Positions 23,649 through 37,200 of a stretch of DNA of 64,000 nucleotides are shown in pieces. The stretch is from Cloeon dipterum (lineage: Eukaryota; Arthropoda; Insecta; Ephemeroptera; Baetidae). Positions within the stretch are counted from its first letter, which is position 1, and the number at the start of each line of letters is the position of its first letter. The translations under genes and the position numbers were made by a program. The stretch is taken from positions 27,704,501-27,768,500 of the forward strand of contig NC_088787.1 in the NCBI RefSeq assembly GCF_949628265.1, read 5' to 3'. Below the pieces are notes generated by a model. The model did no database searches and was not told the origin of the DNA. It saw nothing but the letters and a program-made list of their open reading frames with translations.

Positions 23649-24691
23649 CTAGGCCGGGGCTCAATTCGCGATTCGCCCTGCCCGCAGCCACGGTGTATTA
23701 TAAAAAAGAAGCAGCCATTATCTCATCTCGGCACCTCTTGAGCACAACGAGTACGCTACCAAACTTAACTCACGGGAGAGCAGCAGCCGAGTTTTCATCA
23801 TTGCCATTCAGAGATCCAAATATTTGATGGTGCCCTCTGTGGTGCTTGAATTAAAAATTTCCCTACTTATAATCGTAGACGACGCGGCACAAGGAATATA
23901 GTTTGAATACTACATCCATCACGGCAGCAAGTGTTTCCGCAGCCTGTCTGGTGCGATAGCGAATGAGTGGTGACAACGGCCTTTTGCAGTGCGCCAGAAA
24001 AAGCTAATTTAGAGAGGCGCGGTTGGTGTGGACCGTCTCTCCTTCTCTCACTCACTCACTCACTCACTCAGCCGCTTGCTCGCTCGGCCGCGGTGACAAT
24101 GGGCCGGGAAGCATTAAACGAGATTAGTCGAAAGGTGTCGCCGGGCTCGCACTTGTTCCGCAGGCCGGATTTCGGCCAGCCTGCAGAGACACGAGTTCTT
24201 TATGGCGAGACAAGCGTTAATAATGCAGATGGTGGCATTCATAATTCAGCGCCGCGTGTAATGGATTTACGAGGCAATAAAATGTGAGCGCCGGCCGCCG
24301 GCCAGTGCCGCACTAAAATCGCTCCCAATTTATGACTGCCTCTGCGAGCGACCTAGCAGCCCCCGCTCCTGTTGACTGCGACAAGTGTGCCTTTACGATT
24401 TTGACAGTTGTTTGCTCAGAGTTCCGCTATCGCTGCGAGCACGTGCACCACTTTTGCTCCTCAGATAAATTTCCTCTGGCAGACGTTGTGTATGGTTGTA
24501 ATCTGACCTTTCAACTTTCGCCTTTCGGAGTCTGGAATTGCGAAGGTGGAGTAGAGCAGAACCAATCAACAATCGTGATTGCCGGGTTTAAGGAGCAAAA
24601 GATGCACAATTGTCAGTGATAACTTGATTGCTTTAATGACATTTTAACCTTCATTTTAAATTTTGTGTCAGTGGTTGTACCTGTTAGAATG

Positions 24692-25066
24692 CTTAAAGAC
24701 TGTCTTTGACGAAGTTTCTGAGCACATCAATCGATTCTTGAGGGTCGAGTTAGGTAAAGTGGATATTTTTTGCGACCAAAACGTCCAGCAGCACAAGTAT
24801 AACTTTTTTACCGCCAAAACAATTAAAACCAATTTGTGAGAACTGCACATGCGTCAGAGCTGGCACACGCCAACCTCCGGCTGACGTGACGCCTCTCCTC
24901 GGCCACACCCGTTCTGACGCATGCGCAGTTCTCGCATTTAGGTTCGTATTGTTTTGGCGGTAAAAAAGTTCTTTTTGGTCGGCAAATATATATATCCAAT
25001 TTACCTAATGCGACCCTCAAGAATCGATTGGTGTGCTCAGAAACTTCGTCAAAGACGGTCTTTAAG
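24692..25066. mobile_element. MITE-like element with long terminal inverted repeats (~375 bp)
   Basis: The left arm (about 24692-24858) and right arm (about 24911-25066) are inverted copies with scattered mismatches and small indels. Shared blocks include CTTTGACGAAGTTTCTGAGC, AATCGATTCTTGAGGGTCG, TTTTTTACCGCCAAAACAAT and GAGAACTGC(A/G)CATGCGTCAGA. Nothing is coded inside. Arm divergence is clearly greater than in the palindrome at 15572, so this copy is older. No convincing target-site duplication was identified. Confidence 0.8.
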
Positions 25067-26497
25067 ACGGTTAAATTTAGTAAGTCTCTGCAAATGAAAA
25101 TAAATCCGATAAGTTTGCAAAATCTCCAACAAGTTTATCTTCTTTCCAGAAATTGTAACCCACTATCGATCAGGTGCGCAAGTGAGGAAGCGTGTGTAAA
25201 ATTGCATCCTCATTCACTCACTCGTCAATGAAGAGGGAGGGTGGAAGGGAAAGTGATAATCAGCTGGTGTTTACGCGAGGGGCTGCGAGAGTGATGAGCT
25301 AATCGTGGATGGCGTGTCGCAATCTGCTAGCCGCCTTGTTATCTCTCGGCTCGGCTCAACACGTTCCGACCAAAGGATTAAATAATGCACAGACGGCTGC
25401 ATTTTGCCTGGGTGGCTCGCTCGATAAATTCTCTGCGTGTGCAGTGCCAAAGCAGCGCGCTGGGCAAAGCGTGCCGTGCGCTCTCTCTTCTCTGGTCGGT
25501 CGCGAATTGCAATCAAAGATTTTGCCCCTTTCAAGCACGCCGCTGGGAGCGACTCAAAGCGCTTCGGCCTCGCTCTCTCAACTCTCAACCAAGCAAGGAA
25601 AGGGAGAGGCGCTTCCTGCAGCTGCGCCCTTCACATTGATTGTTTTCTCCAGAACAACTCAATTCATTTAGTCTCCCCAAGTCTTAATTCTGTTGAGAGT
25701 TTATCCACTCACTCATTGATAGCAGCCAAACGATAAAAAATCTCGAACCGAAATCATATCTTGTGTATGTGTTTTCTTTTTAATGTAAATATCGCCTTGA
25801 CAGGAACTTTTTGCGTTTGAGCTCACCTTACAAGCACATTCAAAATGATTAGCCATGAATTTTGAAAACAAATCAATATAAATAGATTCAATAAATATTT
25901 ATTTTGAATTTGGTCATATGTGGAAATATCCAATTCCTGTTCGTAGGAGCAAATAGAAAACTTTCCACTTCCAACTTTCAATTTTATGTCCATAATTAAA
26001 AATATTTTTACTACAAAAACTCCCACCGGTTTATTAACCTCTTCTCCTTATTAATTTTGTGTTAAATCACTCTAGCCAATTTGAAATAAATATTTTTTTA
26101 ATTTTTTCTGCTTAGAGATACATTGTAGTGATTGGCGCGCGCCTCTCTATATCTGGTCGAGAGAGGCAGCATGAATGGCAGCGCGGAGCAGAGCGAGTTT
26201 GGCAGCAGAAAGCAGGCTGCCGGCGTCGACGTTGGTGTTTGTTGTTAGCAATATCTGGTAATTGATTTTCAATATCTGAGAGGCGCTGGGAGCGCGCGTT
26301 ATTTGTTCCTTGGCGTGCCGAAATAGCAGCGACGCGGCGGCAGCGAAAGGGAGCAAAAGGACAAGTATAGTCGGTTAGTAATTTGCCCAACGGCCCTCCG
26401 GAACGGCCGCAGAAATCTTTGGCCGAGCAGCCAAGGCTTGTTTGCATCGAGGCCAAGTTTGCTGCCCGACTCAATGGCCGACTTGTGCACCACACAC

Positions 26498-26518
26498 AGC
26501 AGCAGCAGCAGCAGCAGC
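26498..26518. repeat. (CAG)7 trinucleotide run
   Basis: Seven CAG units in a GC-rich island of the long intron, outside any supported reading frame. Confidence 0.9.
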
Positions 26519-27667
26519 CTCTTCTTCTGCCGCGCTAATGACTCACTCTCACTCGCACGCTAATTTGTCACGGTCGACTTGAGCCCTCCTTCAACGACCC
26601 GTGTATCTTTTGCCGGCCACTTTCAAAATCTTCCTTTCAACCGCATAACTCCTCTGCACACACAATTAAAACTTTCTGCATAGAAATTTGCGCCTGGGGG
26701 ATTTATCAAAACGCTCATGAAGACGCTGATGATGGTCATACTAAGTAACCGTATTCAAATTTGGTTACAGATCTTCAGAAAACAAAGCTCGATATTAATT
26801 TAGCGTTGAAAAGCAGGAAAACTCAAATTATATTAGAATTTTTTTAAATCTTAATGTGGCTTACTTAAAAAATGAAAGTTCTCGTACCGCACAATAGCTG
26901 CGCTGACCCCTCAGGCATTATTACTACTATAACGTGCAAAACAAATCCACACTGCTAAGTTCGCTGCAGGGTTTTGTAATCACCAGTAATTAAAAAAGAT
27001 TGATAGTTCTCAGAATGCAAAAAACCTCCTTGCGCGAAATTAAATACAAATTAAAGAAAAGTGCCATATTTTCTTTTACATGATGAATCAATATTTTGAG
27101 CAAAAAGTTTTGTGAATTTAAGCTTAATATGTTTCATTTGCATTCAGTTTCTATGCATAGCAGTTCACACTTTTTTCTCTGTTTTGCTATTGGCTATTGT
27201 GCTTAGTCAACGAGGCGTTTGGTTGTTTTTGTTCGACGATACAAGCCGGCTGGCGTTGGCGAACGGTTAGCTGGCTTTGTTGGTGGAGCACATGTTTTGG
27301 CCGTCGGCCGGTCGTCGGGATTGACAGGTTGGGCCGAAGCAGCAGCTGCCTGATTAATGGACTCCGTCGGCGCCTCGCTCGCTCGCTCGCTCGCCGGCCG
27401 ATTAATATATTCGCCGGCGGCGTTTTGTTTGCTCGTCTGCTGCTCACTTTATTATTCTCGCTGGCTGGCCGACAATGGCAGGTGCTCTGCACGGAACATG
27501 TTCCTCTATGTACGCGCGGAAAACACATAAACACATACACAGAGACGGCGAGAGCGTGGATTTTGGGCTGGCAGACTGAGTTTTAAGTAAGCTGGAGAGT
27601 GAGTGAGTCGGGCGGCTGCTGGGCGGGTGGGTGGCTCGCCGCTGATCAATACATACCCCCGACCCCA

Positions 27668-27669
<2 letters not shown>

Positions 27670-27715
<46 letters not shown>
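27670..27715. repeat. (CT)n tract, 46 bp
   Basis: Perfect CT run at the edge of the GC-rich island 27200-27690. Confidence 0.97.
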
Positions 27716-27718
<3 letters not shown>

Positions 27719-29200
27719 GCCAGACAATCGCCTTTGAGGTATCTCTTCAATGCAAGAACATTATATATTGGATTTTGAGGATGAAGTATCAGCATTGTCT
27801 TTTGCCTCTGTTCAAAAACGTCGAATCTTTTGCATAAATGAATATTTCGGTCAACGTAAAACGTCACCCACAATACCTATTTTGGGCGTTTATGCATGCC
27901 TTTGAAAAACCATCTTTTTTGTTCTGTTTGCAAACACAGTGCTAGAAATAAATAAAAATTATTTCTGGCTTTGCCTTCCAGTACGAAGTCTTCATAGTTT
28001 TTACTCTGTCGTTCTCCTCTCTCTTTCCATTTTCAAAAAATTTTAAAATCCTTTAAAAAAACATGCAACCAGCGCAACTTGCGTGTCGAGATTTTTGCCT
28101 AACCAAAATAAAGGCTGATGTTAATGGCGAACAGTCGCGCGAGGTAATAGAATTTGACAAGAAAACACCCAATTTCCTCAGCTTAACTTGCCAAATGGAT
28201 AAAGCGTATATAGTGTCAACGACGGAATTGAGCGCTGAGAATAAGTGAGCCGTAAAAGGCTTGATTATTAACTCGATCAGCGTGACGAGCGCTTTCTGTA
28301 TTACGGCGGCAAAAACATCAGTCTCCGGAGACATAAGGCAGTTGGGAACTTTTCACCCACAGTGACTTGGATTCTACCAGGACAATGCACCAGCCACCCT
28401 CGCCCGCTTCTTTCCTCAAACGGAACTTTCTAATAAAATTTAGCGGTTGGCGGGTGGGGAAAAAGCGACGGAAAATCAGAAGAGCAACAAAAGAAGACCT
28501 TAATTGACGCGTTTGAACGAAGATCTAGCTATCGGCAGCAAATCATTCCTTCTCTCCCTCTTGTGACTGACGTTGCTCATTACACGCGCCGACACAAAGG
28601 CTTTCTGCGTCTAAAAGCATCAGCAGTTGCCCCGTCTATGCATATTTGGCGGTGTGTGCACGCTTCAAATATGGAGGAAAGCTTTTAAAATGCCGCCGCC
28701 GCTCATTCGCCCTCGCCGAGTCTTGATTTCATTTGCGAGACAGAGAAGAGATTTTAACCATCTCGCTTTATCGGCAATTTGGTTAGTCTCTTATTAAATT
28801 AAATATGAGTAATATTGCAAATTTTATATGATAATAGGAGCAACATTTTGTATAGAACACTAATTTTGAATGTGAGGCATATTGATTGGAACAGAGCGAT
28901 GAAATGGATTTCAAATTTTTGAGAGCATTTAAATTTAAAAATCACGGTATTTTGTTGGAAAATTGTTGTAACTTAATTTACTTATGAGGCACTATGTTGA
29001 TCTCACTCGGATACAAAGATAATTTAACAATTTCCTTTTTAAAGTAGACCTCTATTTACAGGGCAAAAAATAAGATCGTTTTCTATTTATTAAAAGCAAG
29101 AAGTGGTTCACCGAGTCTACTGTCAGTGGAATTTAGCAGCAGTCTATCTATATACAATGCGCAATAGTAAAATCAGGACTGATTGTGAGTAACAGTTGAA

Positions 29201-29594
29201 GTAAAGCTTTACAGAAAAAGTGTGACAAATCTATTTTACCTTTACCTGATATACTCCCTGAAAATTGGGAAAAATTTTCAAGTTTGCCGTTTAAATTTGC
29301 GAGAAAATCGGCCCCAAAGTTTGCATGCCAATCAAGTGGCGAGCACTATCTTCCCATTGAAAATCAGGATTTATTTCCATAGAAGGGAAATTTACCTCAT
29401 AATTCGTACTCCGTTGGATGGATCGCGACGAGAGGATTGAAATGAAGCGCGAAAAATCATTGACACACCGTTTCATTTTACGCTAAGTTTTTCTCGCAAA
29501 TTTAAACGACCCTCTGGATGAATTTTAGCACTCCCCCATTTTTAGAGAGTAAAGGTAAAAATAAATTTCCACAATTTTTCTGTATAGCTTCACT
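29201..29594. mobile_element. MITE-like element with degenerate terminal inverted repeats (~394 bp)
   Basis: The left arm begins GTAAAGCTTTACAGAAAAAG. The reverse complement of the right end reads GTGAAGCTATACAGAAAAAT. Further paired blocks are the TTTTACCTTTAC block and GTTTAAATTTGCGAGAAAA. The arms are about 110 bases (29201-29315 and 29486-29594) and diverged. No coding sequence is seen, and the family appears different from the element at 24692. Confidence 0.7.
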
Positions 29595-32500
29595 TTAAAG
29601 ACTTCGTTTGATTGTTTGAGTTGATTTAATATTTCCTTGCGACTAAAAATTGATTCATCTTTCCAATGCCCTTCATTCCCAAGAAGCTCAATCAAATCGT
29701 CCCCGCCCCAGACAAAAGTTAATCACAAAAAGTGTCGGATTCACAGAATTGCAAGATTAGGCTCGCTTCAAGAGCAGTGAATAACTAAATCCACGAAAAG
29801 CCTGTTAGAATAATGACTTAATCGCGAGCTAGTCAACTCTTGCAGCAAACTTATTTAGGGCTTGATTCACTGCTCGAGTTAATTCAGACCTGCTTCATCA
29901 CGTGGTTCGGCCCGCAGCTAAATGATAATTAATGCTCAGTATAATAACTCAGCGGCGCGGTCCGCAAATTAGCCCGCGGCCGCCGTGCTTGCTCACTTTG
30001 CTGTTTGCCTGCGCTAATAAAATAAAAGGGCGCGCACACACGCGAGCGATGGATGTGCATATTGCGCAAAATCGAGCGCCACCACCAGAGATTAGACTGA
30101 CTTGTACTCCGCCGGCCGCCGCCGCCACCGCCGCCGCTGCGGGTGCTGGTGAATGCGTTGCTGGAGCTGTGCTTAATGGAAAAATTACTCCTCATTTATA
30201 AACATGGAAAATACGCCGGGCGGGGGTGCAAAAGAGCCGGCCACGCCGCTCTGATTTCCGCTGCAATTTGCGTTCGCGGCCGTCAATGGCAGAAGCTGGG
30301 AAAAGACTGAAAAAGTTGATGCCCAAGGAAACATGGTTCTCGCGAGTTTCTGCGCAGCTCCGTTTCTTTTGATGTCACTCTTGCCTCTGCCACAAATTTT
30401 CATTTGTCTGCTTACAATCAATTTTTAAACTGGGGCCGTTAAGGAGAGTTCGGTTAATCGCGGAGTTAAAGAGAATATTATGTTGCTGGACAGAATTTAG
30501 CATTGTTGGCCATAGATAATTTTAACTCTTTGCAGAACCTTACAAAATTATTTCCCCCTTCAAATCGAAATACTCAAAAGAAAATTAAGCAAAATCAAAA
30601 TCCAGATATTGTAAATTTCTCCAAAATGAAACGGTCCTTACCATACGATTATTTTTGTTTCGTTTTGATTCATCACGTAAATGGTGTGCGTTTAATAGCA
30701 AAATAAGTTGACCTTTTCTGTTAGCAAACAACACGCACTGCTGAAAAATCAAACAAGCTTTAAAGCCGGTTTTTAGAGGTTAAATTGATTTTCCTGAATT
30801 CTATGCGTTGTGCATATATATACACATGTCAAACGATGTCGGAAATTAATTAATTACCGTCAAAACTGTTTCTTTTCCGACACCCGATTTTGGGTTGGTG
30901 AAGGTGGACGACTAAATTTTCGTTTTTGTTTTTGGACTCTCGTGAGGTTTTTCTTGCAATTTTTAAAATTACTTTATAGGGATGAACCTGAAATCCCTAA
31001 TTGATTCATTAATATATTCCATCTTCGAAATAAAAAATAAATAACGTCAGTAAATTATGTTATTTCACAGTATTTGTGCAATGAAAAACTATATGTATAT
31101 GCCGAGTTTCAAAACCTTTTTGCCACTGTGACGCTGTAAAAATTGCCAAACCATAAAATAAATCAACTCTCCCGCCGATGCAATGATATGATTGATGCAT
31201 TGTCCGCTGTAATAATTTTCGGTCCATTGGGAAATTGAGAAGAGTGGAATCCATCAAGTGTCCGAGCAAACCGCAAACAATGAAACGAAAATCGACTCGA
31301 AGCATTAATCACTTTGCTCGCGCGGCGCCAAACGGCAGGGGTGGCGTTGATGTTCACGCACAGAAAAATTGCTGGCAGCCGCCCCCCTCGCGAATGGGTT
31401 GGCCGAATTATTTATGCATTTTTTTCGTGGGCTGCCTGCTTCGGCCAAAGCGATTTTTCATCGTGTCATTCGCGATATCAGCTCCGGCGGATGGGCGGTA
31501 TTTTTCACGACGGGCGACGGTAACGGGCCCATCAGTTATTTGTGCAATGGACTCTGTAATCTCGAGCAAAGTTTGACGCAACATAAACAGCCACCGCGCC
31601 GCAGCCAGACGAGGGCAAAAAGGCAGGCAGAAGAATGGGCCGGCGTCAGCAGCCGGCATCATTCACGTGCAAATAGCGCCTCCCGCTCAATTTCGAAGCG
31701 GCCAATTTTTGTCGCCGCCGCCGCCTCCGCCGCCGCCGCACCACTCCTTTGCACCTGTTAACGGACGATTTTTAAGGCTGCTTTCCTCTTCCTAGTGGCA
31801 GCGCCGAAATTTCGCCACCGTTTATTGATTAACCAACATACTTGCTCGGCTAATCTACTTTTCTAGGTTACTCGACACACATACCCTTTCGCAAACCTTT
31901 CTCGAGCCGCAATAAGGTATTAATTATGTTAAATATAAAAGTGCAACTGCGTGACAAATAGGGGCTTTCCTAAAGCCGTGCAAAAACTCAACGAGACAAA
32001 AGGAAGACATGATCCGGCGCGTCATAAGTGACGACATTACTGTCTACATATGTTTGTTTGCTTTTGAAAATGTAGAAGCATTGCATGAAGATAGTGATGG
32101 TCTATAGACTTACAATGCCATATATTTTCATTTGCCAGACAATCGGCGTGTTTATCTAAATGGATTTAACCAAAACATATAATTGAGTAATTATGAATTC
32201 TCATTTGTTGGTTTTCGTTTCTGATGAGTCAAATAGATTTTTCCCAAGGCAAATTTTGGAGATCAGCTATAAAAAAAGTTTGTTTGTTAATAATGATTTG
32301 TTAGAAATATTTTAATCCCTTTTATGTGGACATTAGAAAAGAGAATATTATTCAAATCTCCTGTACGCGATTTTGGCTTGCCGTGGTCTTTTGGCGTGGG
32401 CTGCATAAAAATGGCAGATGGAATTCATTTATAGAATATTATGTGAAGCCCGAGTTTCCTTCCATCGGGGCCGCGTGCGAGTCGAGCCGGCCTAGAGTGT

Positions 32501-34263
32501 GTGTGTGTGTAAATGTGCAACTGAGCGGGCTGCTGAAGGAGGGTTGCTCGCTAAATGGGGGTGGGTCGCGCGGGCTAAAACTGGGTCACTAACGTGCTAT
32601 AAGAAGATTAACGGTCACTCTACTCTTCACAAACATATTACTACCAGTCAACGAGAACGTTTTGTACAATTTATGATGTCACTTTGTATTTATTCAGGCA
32701 GCGCGCAAATTTCCTGAAAAGACGATATCTTTCTCTCGTCGTCGTTTTTCTCCGCCGAACGAATGCCATTAGCGCTGCCAACTTTGCCCCAGGAAGTTGC
32801 TGCAGGCAGTCACTCGCGCGATCTGTGAATAAATATTCCGAGCGCGAACTGATTTCGAACTTTTGCTTTCTAACTGCAAGCCAACCTTATTATTTACTTC
32901 AAATTTTAATTCATTTCCTCTTATTAGTTTTAGATCAAATAACCATAGCTACTAAATAGAAATTTGCAATTTTGTATGGTTTCCACAGCAATTTGTTTGA
33001 TCCCTGCAACCAACAAAATTATATATTTTGGACCGCGTCAACTTTTTAACTATTTGTATGCATTAATATAAAAAACCCAAGGCATTCGATTTATGAGTAT
33101 TATTCAACTCTCTCTAAAATCGCAACCAAGAATAGGCAATTTGGATATTTGGTGATGTTGCTCAAAAAATGAATCTCTCAATTTTGAAGGTTTTTGTTGA
33201 GTTTTTGACCATTCATGCGAACTTATTTTAAACAAAAATCATCCATTAGTTTTGCAGTGCAAAACAATATTAGTGTCGATTCCAGCAAATCAAAAGCGTG
33301 TCTACAACTGCCTTTGCTGTGAGATGAAACTGTGAAATAACAATATTTGATTCCGCCTATCTATAGTGATTTCTTCGCCGCCGTATGTATAAATATCAAT
33401 TTTTACACTTTCCCACGCGCATCTGGCGTCACAAAGAAGCGAAGTGCGAGAAAGTGGGCGAAATTCAGAGGGTGGCAGGAGGAAGAGCCGCGCCGTTTTG
33501 GCGCTCCATTTCTTTCTGCACCATTTGAATAACAAAGGAGAGCAGCCAGCCAACCTTCTCGCCTGCTCTTTCGTGCGAAAGAGAACACAATTTCAGCAGC
33601 TGATTTTATTAAATTTTGCGCTTTACTCTCTGCAGTCTAAATTTGAAAAACAGAAAGTGGATGCACTCTATACACGGATTAAGAAATTTAATTTGAATAT
33701 ATAATATGAATTAAATAGCCATCTAACTATTAAAAAATGGTTACTAATTTTTTGGGATCAGGTTTGCCATTTCTAAGAAAAATTGAAAGAAGCACCAAAA
33801 GCTATAAGAATTAAAGATGCCATGAATATTAAAATGGAAAAGATGGCAGAAACCAGAGCTACCAGGCGAATTTTATATCAAAGTTTTCGTTTTTCTGTGA
33901 CACAGAGCTGCTTTGTGGAATCGAAAAGCACGGAAAATGTCAAAAGTAATTGTAATGTCAAAATGAGAGATGAGCCTAGCACAATATGCACATGTCAACG
34001 CGAATTGATCGATTCTTAAGCGCTTATAATGCATTAGATCCGCCTCTTGCGTCTCGCTTGCTCATTCTAGAAGCTCCTTCTAGTCGGAGCCGAAATTTCC
34101 ATCTGAAGACGAGCCGAATTTGCAAAGACAAAAGCCGCATTCGTGCTGCTTGCCATATACTTCATAAAGGGCTGATGCATGCGCGCCGCCGGTCATTCAT
34201 GCTGCGTGCGAGATTTCTTGCCGTTCGCTCTTGAAGTTGCTAATGCAATTACCTCCAGAGCAG

Positions 34264-34288
34264 CTCTCTCTCTCTCTCTCTCTCTCGT
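34264..34288. repeat. (CT)n tract, 25 bp
   Basis: CT run followed shortly by a CTG-rich stretch (about 34301-34322) in a GC-rich island of the long intron. Confidence 0.93.
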
Positions 34289-37200
34289 CGGCCGATACAC
34301 TGCTGCTGCTGCTGCCGCTGCATGGTGGCGGAGTCATAAAGAGCGGTCTTCCTGCGAAGTGCTGGTTGGCTAGGCGCGCCCTCCAACCCTGCCGAGCCCA
34401 TTTATAATGGCGATGCGATGAGTGATGACTCTGGTAATGGAGCGAGCGCTCGCACCGAAATTTATATCGAGCCCACTCGCTTTCGGCCACTCGTTTGCAC
34501 ACATACACTCACATGCCAAATAAATGGAGAGGTCAAAAGTTGCTGTACCATTCGCGGTGACACTTGTAAGGCCGAGACTCGGTTTCGTTAAAAGCTTCGG
34601 ACTTGTTCCACGCCCAGACAAACTGACGGCTGGCTACTGACTCACGTCTGCTGCGGCAATTGTTCAATCGGTTGACGATTCTGCACCACCCCGCAGTCGA
34701 CCTACAAATTAAACGATATATTTCTGATTAGATTTACTAACTAAATTCTTTTTTATTTCTCGCTTATTTAATACGACCCAAGAGTGTGTGCATTTCTTGG
34801 TAGTTGAAGTTAAAAGCGAGTTATGTATTTAATATCGTTCTACATTTTCAGAAACCTTTCGAAAGAATGTATTTTTGCACAATATTACATTTTGAGTTGG
34901 CACTGCAAATTCTGTCTTATTATATTTTATAAAATTTAGACTCTTCCGCCTAGCCGCGTGTCCAACCGAAAAAGTGAAATTTATATACGCTGTGGATCGT
35001 TGTCAAGCATTTGGGCTCAACGGCAAACAAACTGCTTTTAATGCCAGTTGGGCGCACAGCGAGTTTCTAGGGTGGTCTCTAGTTCCTATATTTTTTATCC
35101 TATAAAATATATTCTTTTACAATATTAAATCGTAAAGAAATTAAATCAAATCTACGGTATATTTTCCAGTATTGAGATGCTGTTATTCCGTTTCCGAATT
35201 ACTTTAACTTTAGAATAGACTGAGAGATTTATGGAAAACACCAACAGACAATTTACAAGTTGCACAAATAAAATAACTCTGTTTTTATGCGTTATGTTTT
35301 TTTAGATAGAATTTCAGATAATGTTAGCAGCCTCAAATAAATGCTGGAAATAGTTGTACGCCATTGGCGTTTAATAAATATTCTATTTCTATTTCTTTAG
35401 ATAATGTAGCCGTTCAAACAAAATTAGCATACTAGTTCGCGAAGCACCAATTAAAACACAAGTATAAATGATTTCCATGAAAGGCGAGTCGGGATAAAAT
35501 ATATATTTCTTAAAAATGACTTGCATCAGACATCGCATGCGTATCGTAAAATGTTGGTAGTAGAATCGGCTTTAAAAAGTTCTTGTTCGTCACAAATTTG
35601 TAGGAAGCTTAAACTGGCTAACTACGGTCCAAGGCTTCTTTAGCTCTTATTGACCAAAAGTGTTAAAAAAACACGATCAAAATTTGGCACCCTCGGCAAG
35701 TTTGGCTTTGCAGTTTGCATACCTCATTAAGCGGCAGGGGTTGGTGCGGATTTGCGATTGTGCGTGCCAAATCGCGTGCGAAGATAGTGAGCGGCCGTCG
35801 AAAGGCGTAACATGTGTTCCTGACGGCGCAAAAACAGCCGAGAAAATTACGCGCGACGACCTGGCCGCAAACACGCGCATCGGCGATCGCGGCCTTTCTA
35901 CGTCGAACTCGCTCCGTAAAAAAGCACAAGATAAGCCGCGGTCGAACCACGCCAGCAAAAAAGACGACAAGCCATGTTTCGGCCGTTCAGCAACGATGGA
36001 TGAGTATTTCAGCAGTCGGAAATCAATACGCATACTCAAGAGCCCATAAATCTGGCCCCAGAGACAAGTACCGCGCGCTGTGTGTCTTGCTTGGCCAGAT
36101 AAATAGAGATGAACGCGATCGCTTTTCAGCTTGCAACCGTCAGCACGCACCGTGGGCAAGCTTGGATTTTTAATGCTGAAAAATCGATCTGTGCATGCTG
36201 AGCCAAAAGTTGAAATTCCTGCAACGCTCTAAAAATAAATTTTTGAGGGACGTCGAGATTCGGAAGGGGGAAGAAATGATAATATAGTTTTAATAAACAT
36301 TTTCATTAAATGCCAACGTGAAACGTGAAAAAATGTAGAAAGCCAGATCTTGCGTAGCAAAATTAATAATTTAAAAGGGGAAAATCAATTTTTTCATTTT
36401 GATGATTTTATATTCCTTGTAACAGGCCCACAAGCCAAAATAAGACCAATAGTCAAAATCAATCGTGCATGTATTTTCACTCGATACGGTTTGCACACAT
36501 ACTTTAAATAATTGTCTTTGTTAGTAATTTAGGAAAGTGTTAGTAAATTAATCTGAGACCTTTTGCGGATTCATTCAGGGACAAAAACACTTTAGAAAAC
36601 ACATTTGAGGTGGAATGTTTTAAAAATATTTGCTCCAAAATGTAAAATTAAGCACCGGATATTATTTTTCTTTGAATTTTAAATAATTTGAGCTCTGGAT
36701 TCGAAGTATGTGCTCACACATTCCACCAATTTTCAACATAAATTAACAATTTCACGCCGATATATTGAAAATAGCTTTCTTGATTCAATGCCAAATTTTG
36801 CACCAAAATTATTCAAGGTGCCCATTTTATCCCACATATTTTTACATTTCCAAAATTTTTTCATTTCAAGCTTGTACTTTTGTTTCACCCATGGCTTCCT
36901 AACTGCAAAGTATAGCTTCACGACTGAGAGTTAAATCGTTAATTATCCAGCTCTGATTGAAAGAGTTTTATTATTATGTTGTGTCTGATAACGTGATAAC
37001 AGAATAGAAACGAGCATTGGTGCACGCGAGTGTCATTGGTGGAGGCGTGACGGAATGCATCAGCCAAAAATTGACGTTTTTTAACGCGCTCGTGAAACTT
37101 TACAGCCGCACCTCATTCGCAGTGAAAAAGTTTTTAATTAAAAATTTTATGCAGACGCGGGCAAAGCTCGGCGCGAAAGACGTCGTCAAAGTGAAGTCAG

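Noticed and set aside
25271..25736. Overlapping 60-120-codon frames on both strands
   Set aside because: GC-rich island with no splice partners and no conserved motif.
35660..36173. Open frames of 119-160 codons on both strands
   Set aside because: Overlapping opposite-strand frames in a GC-rich island with no family resemblance; likely composition artefacts.
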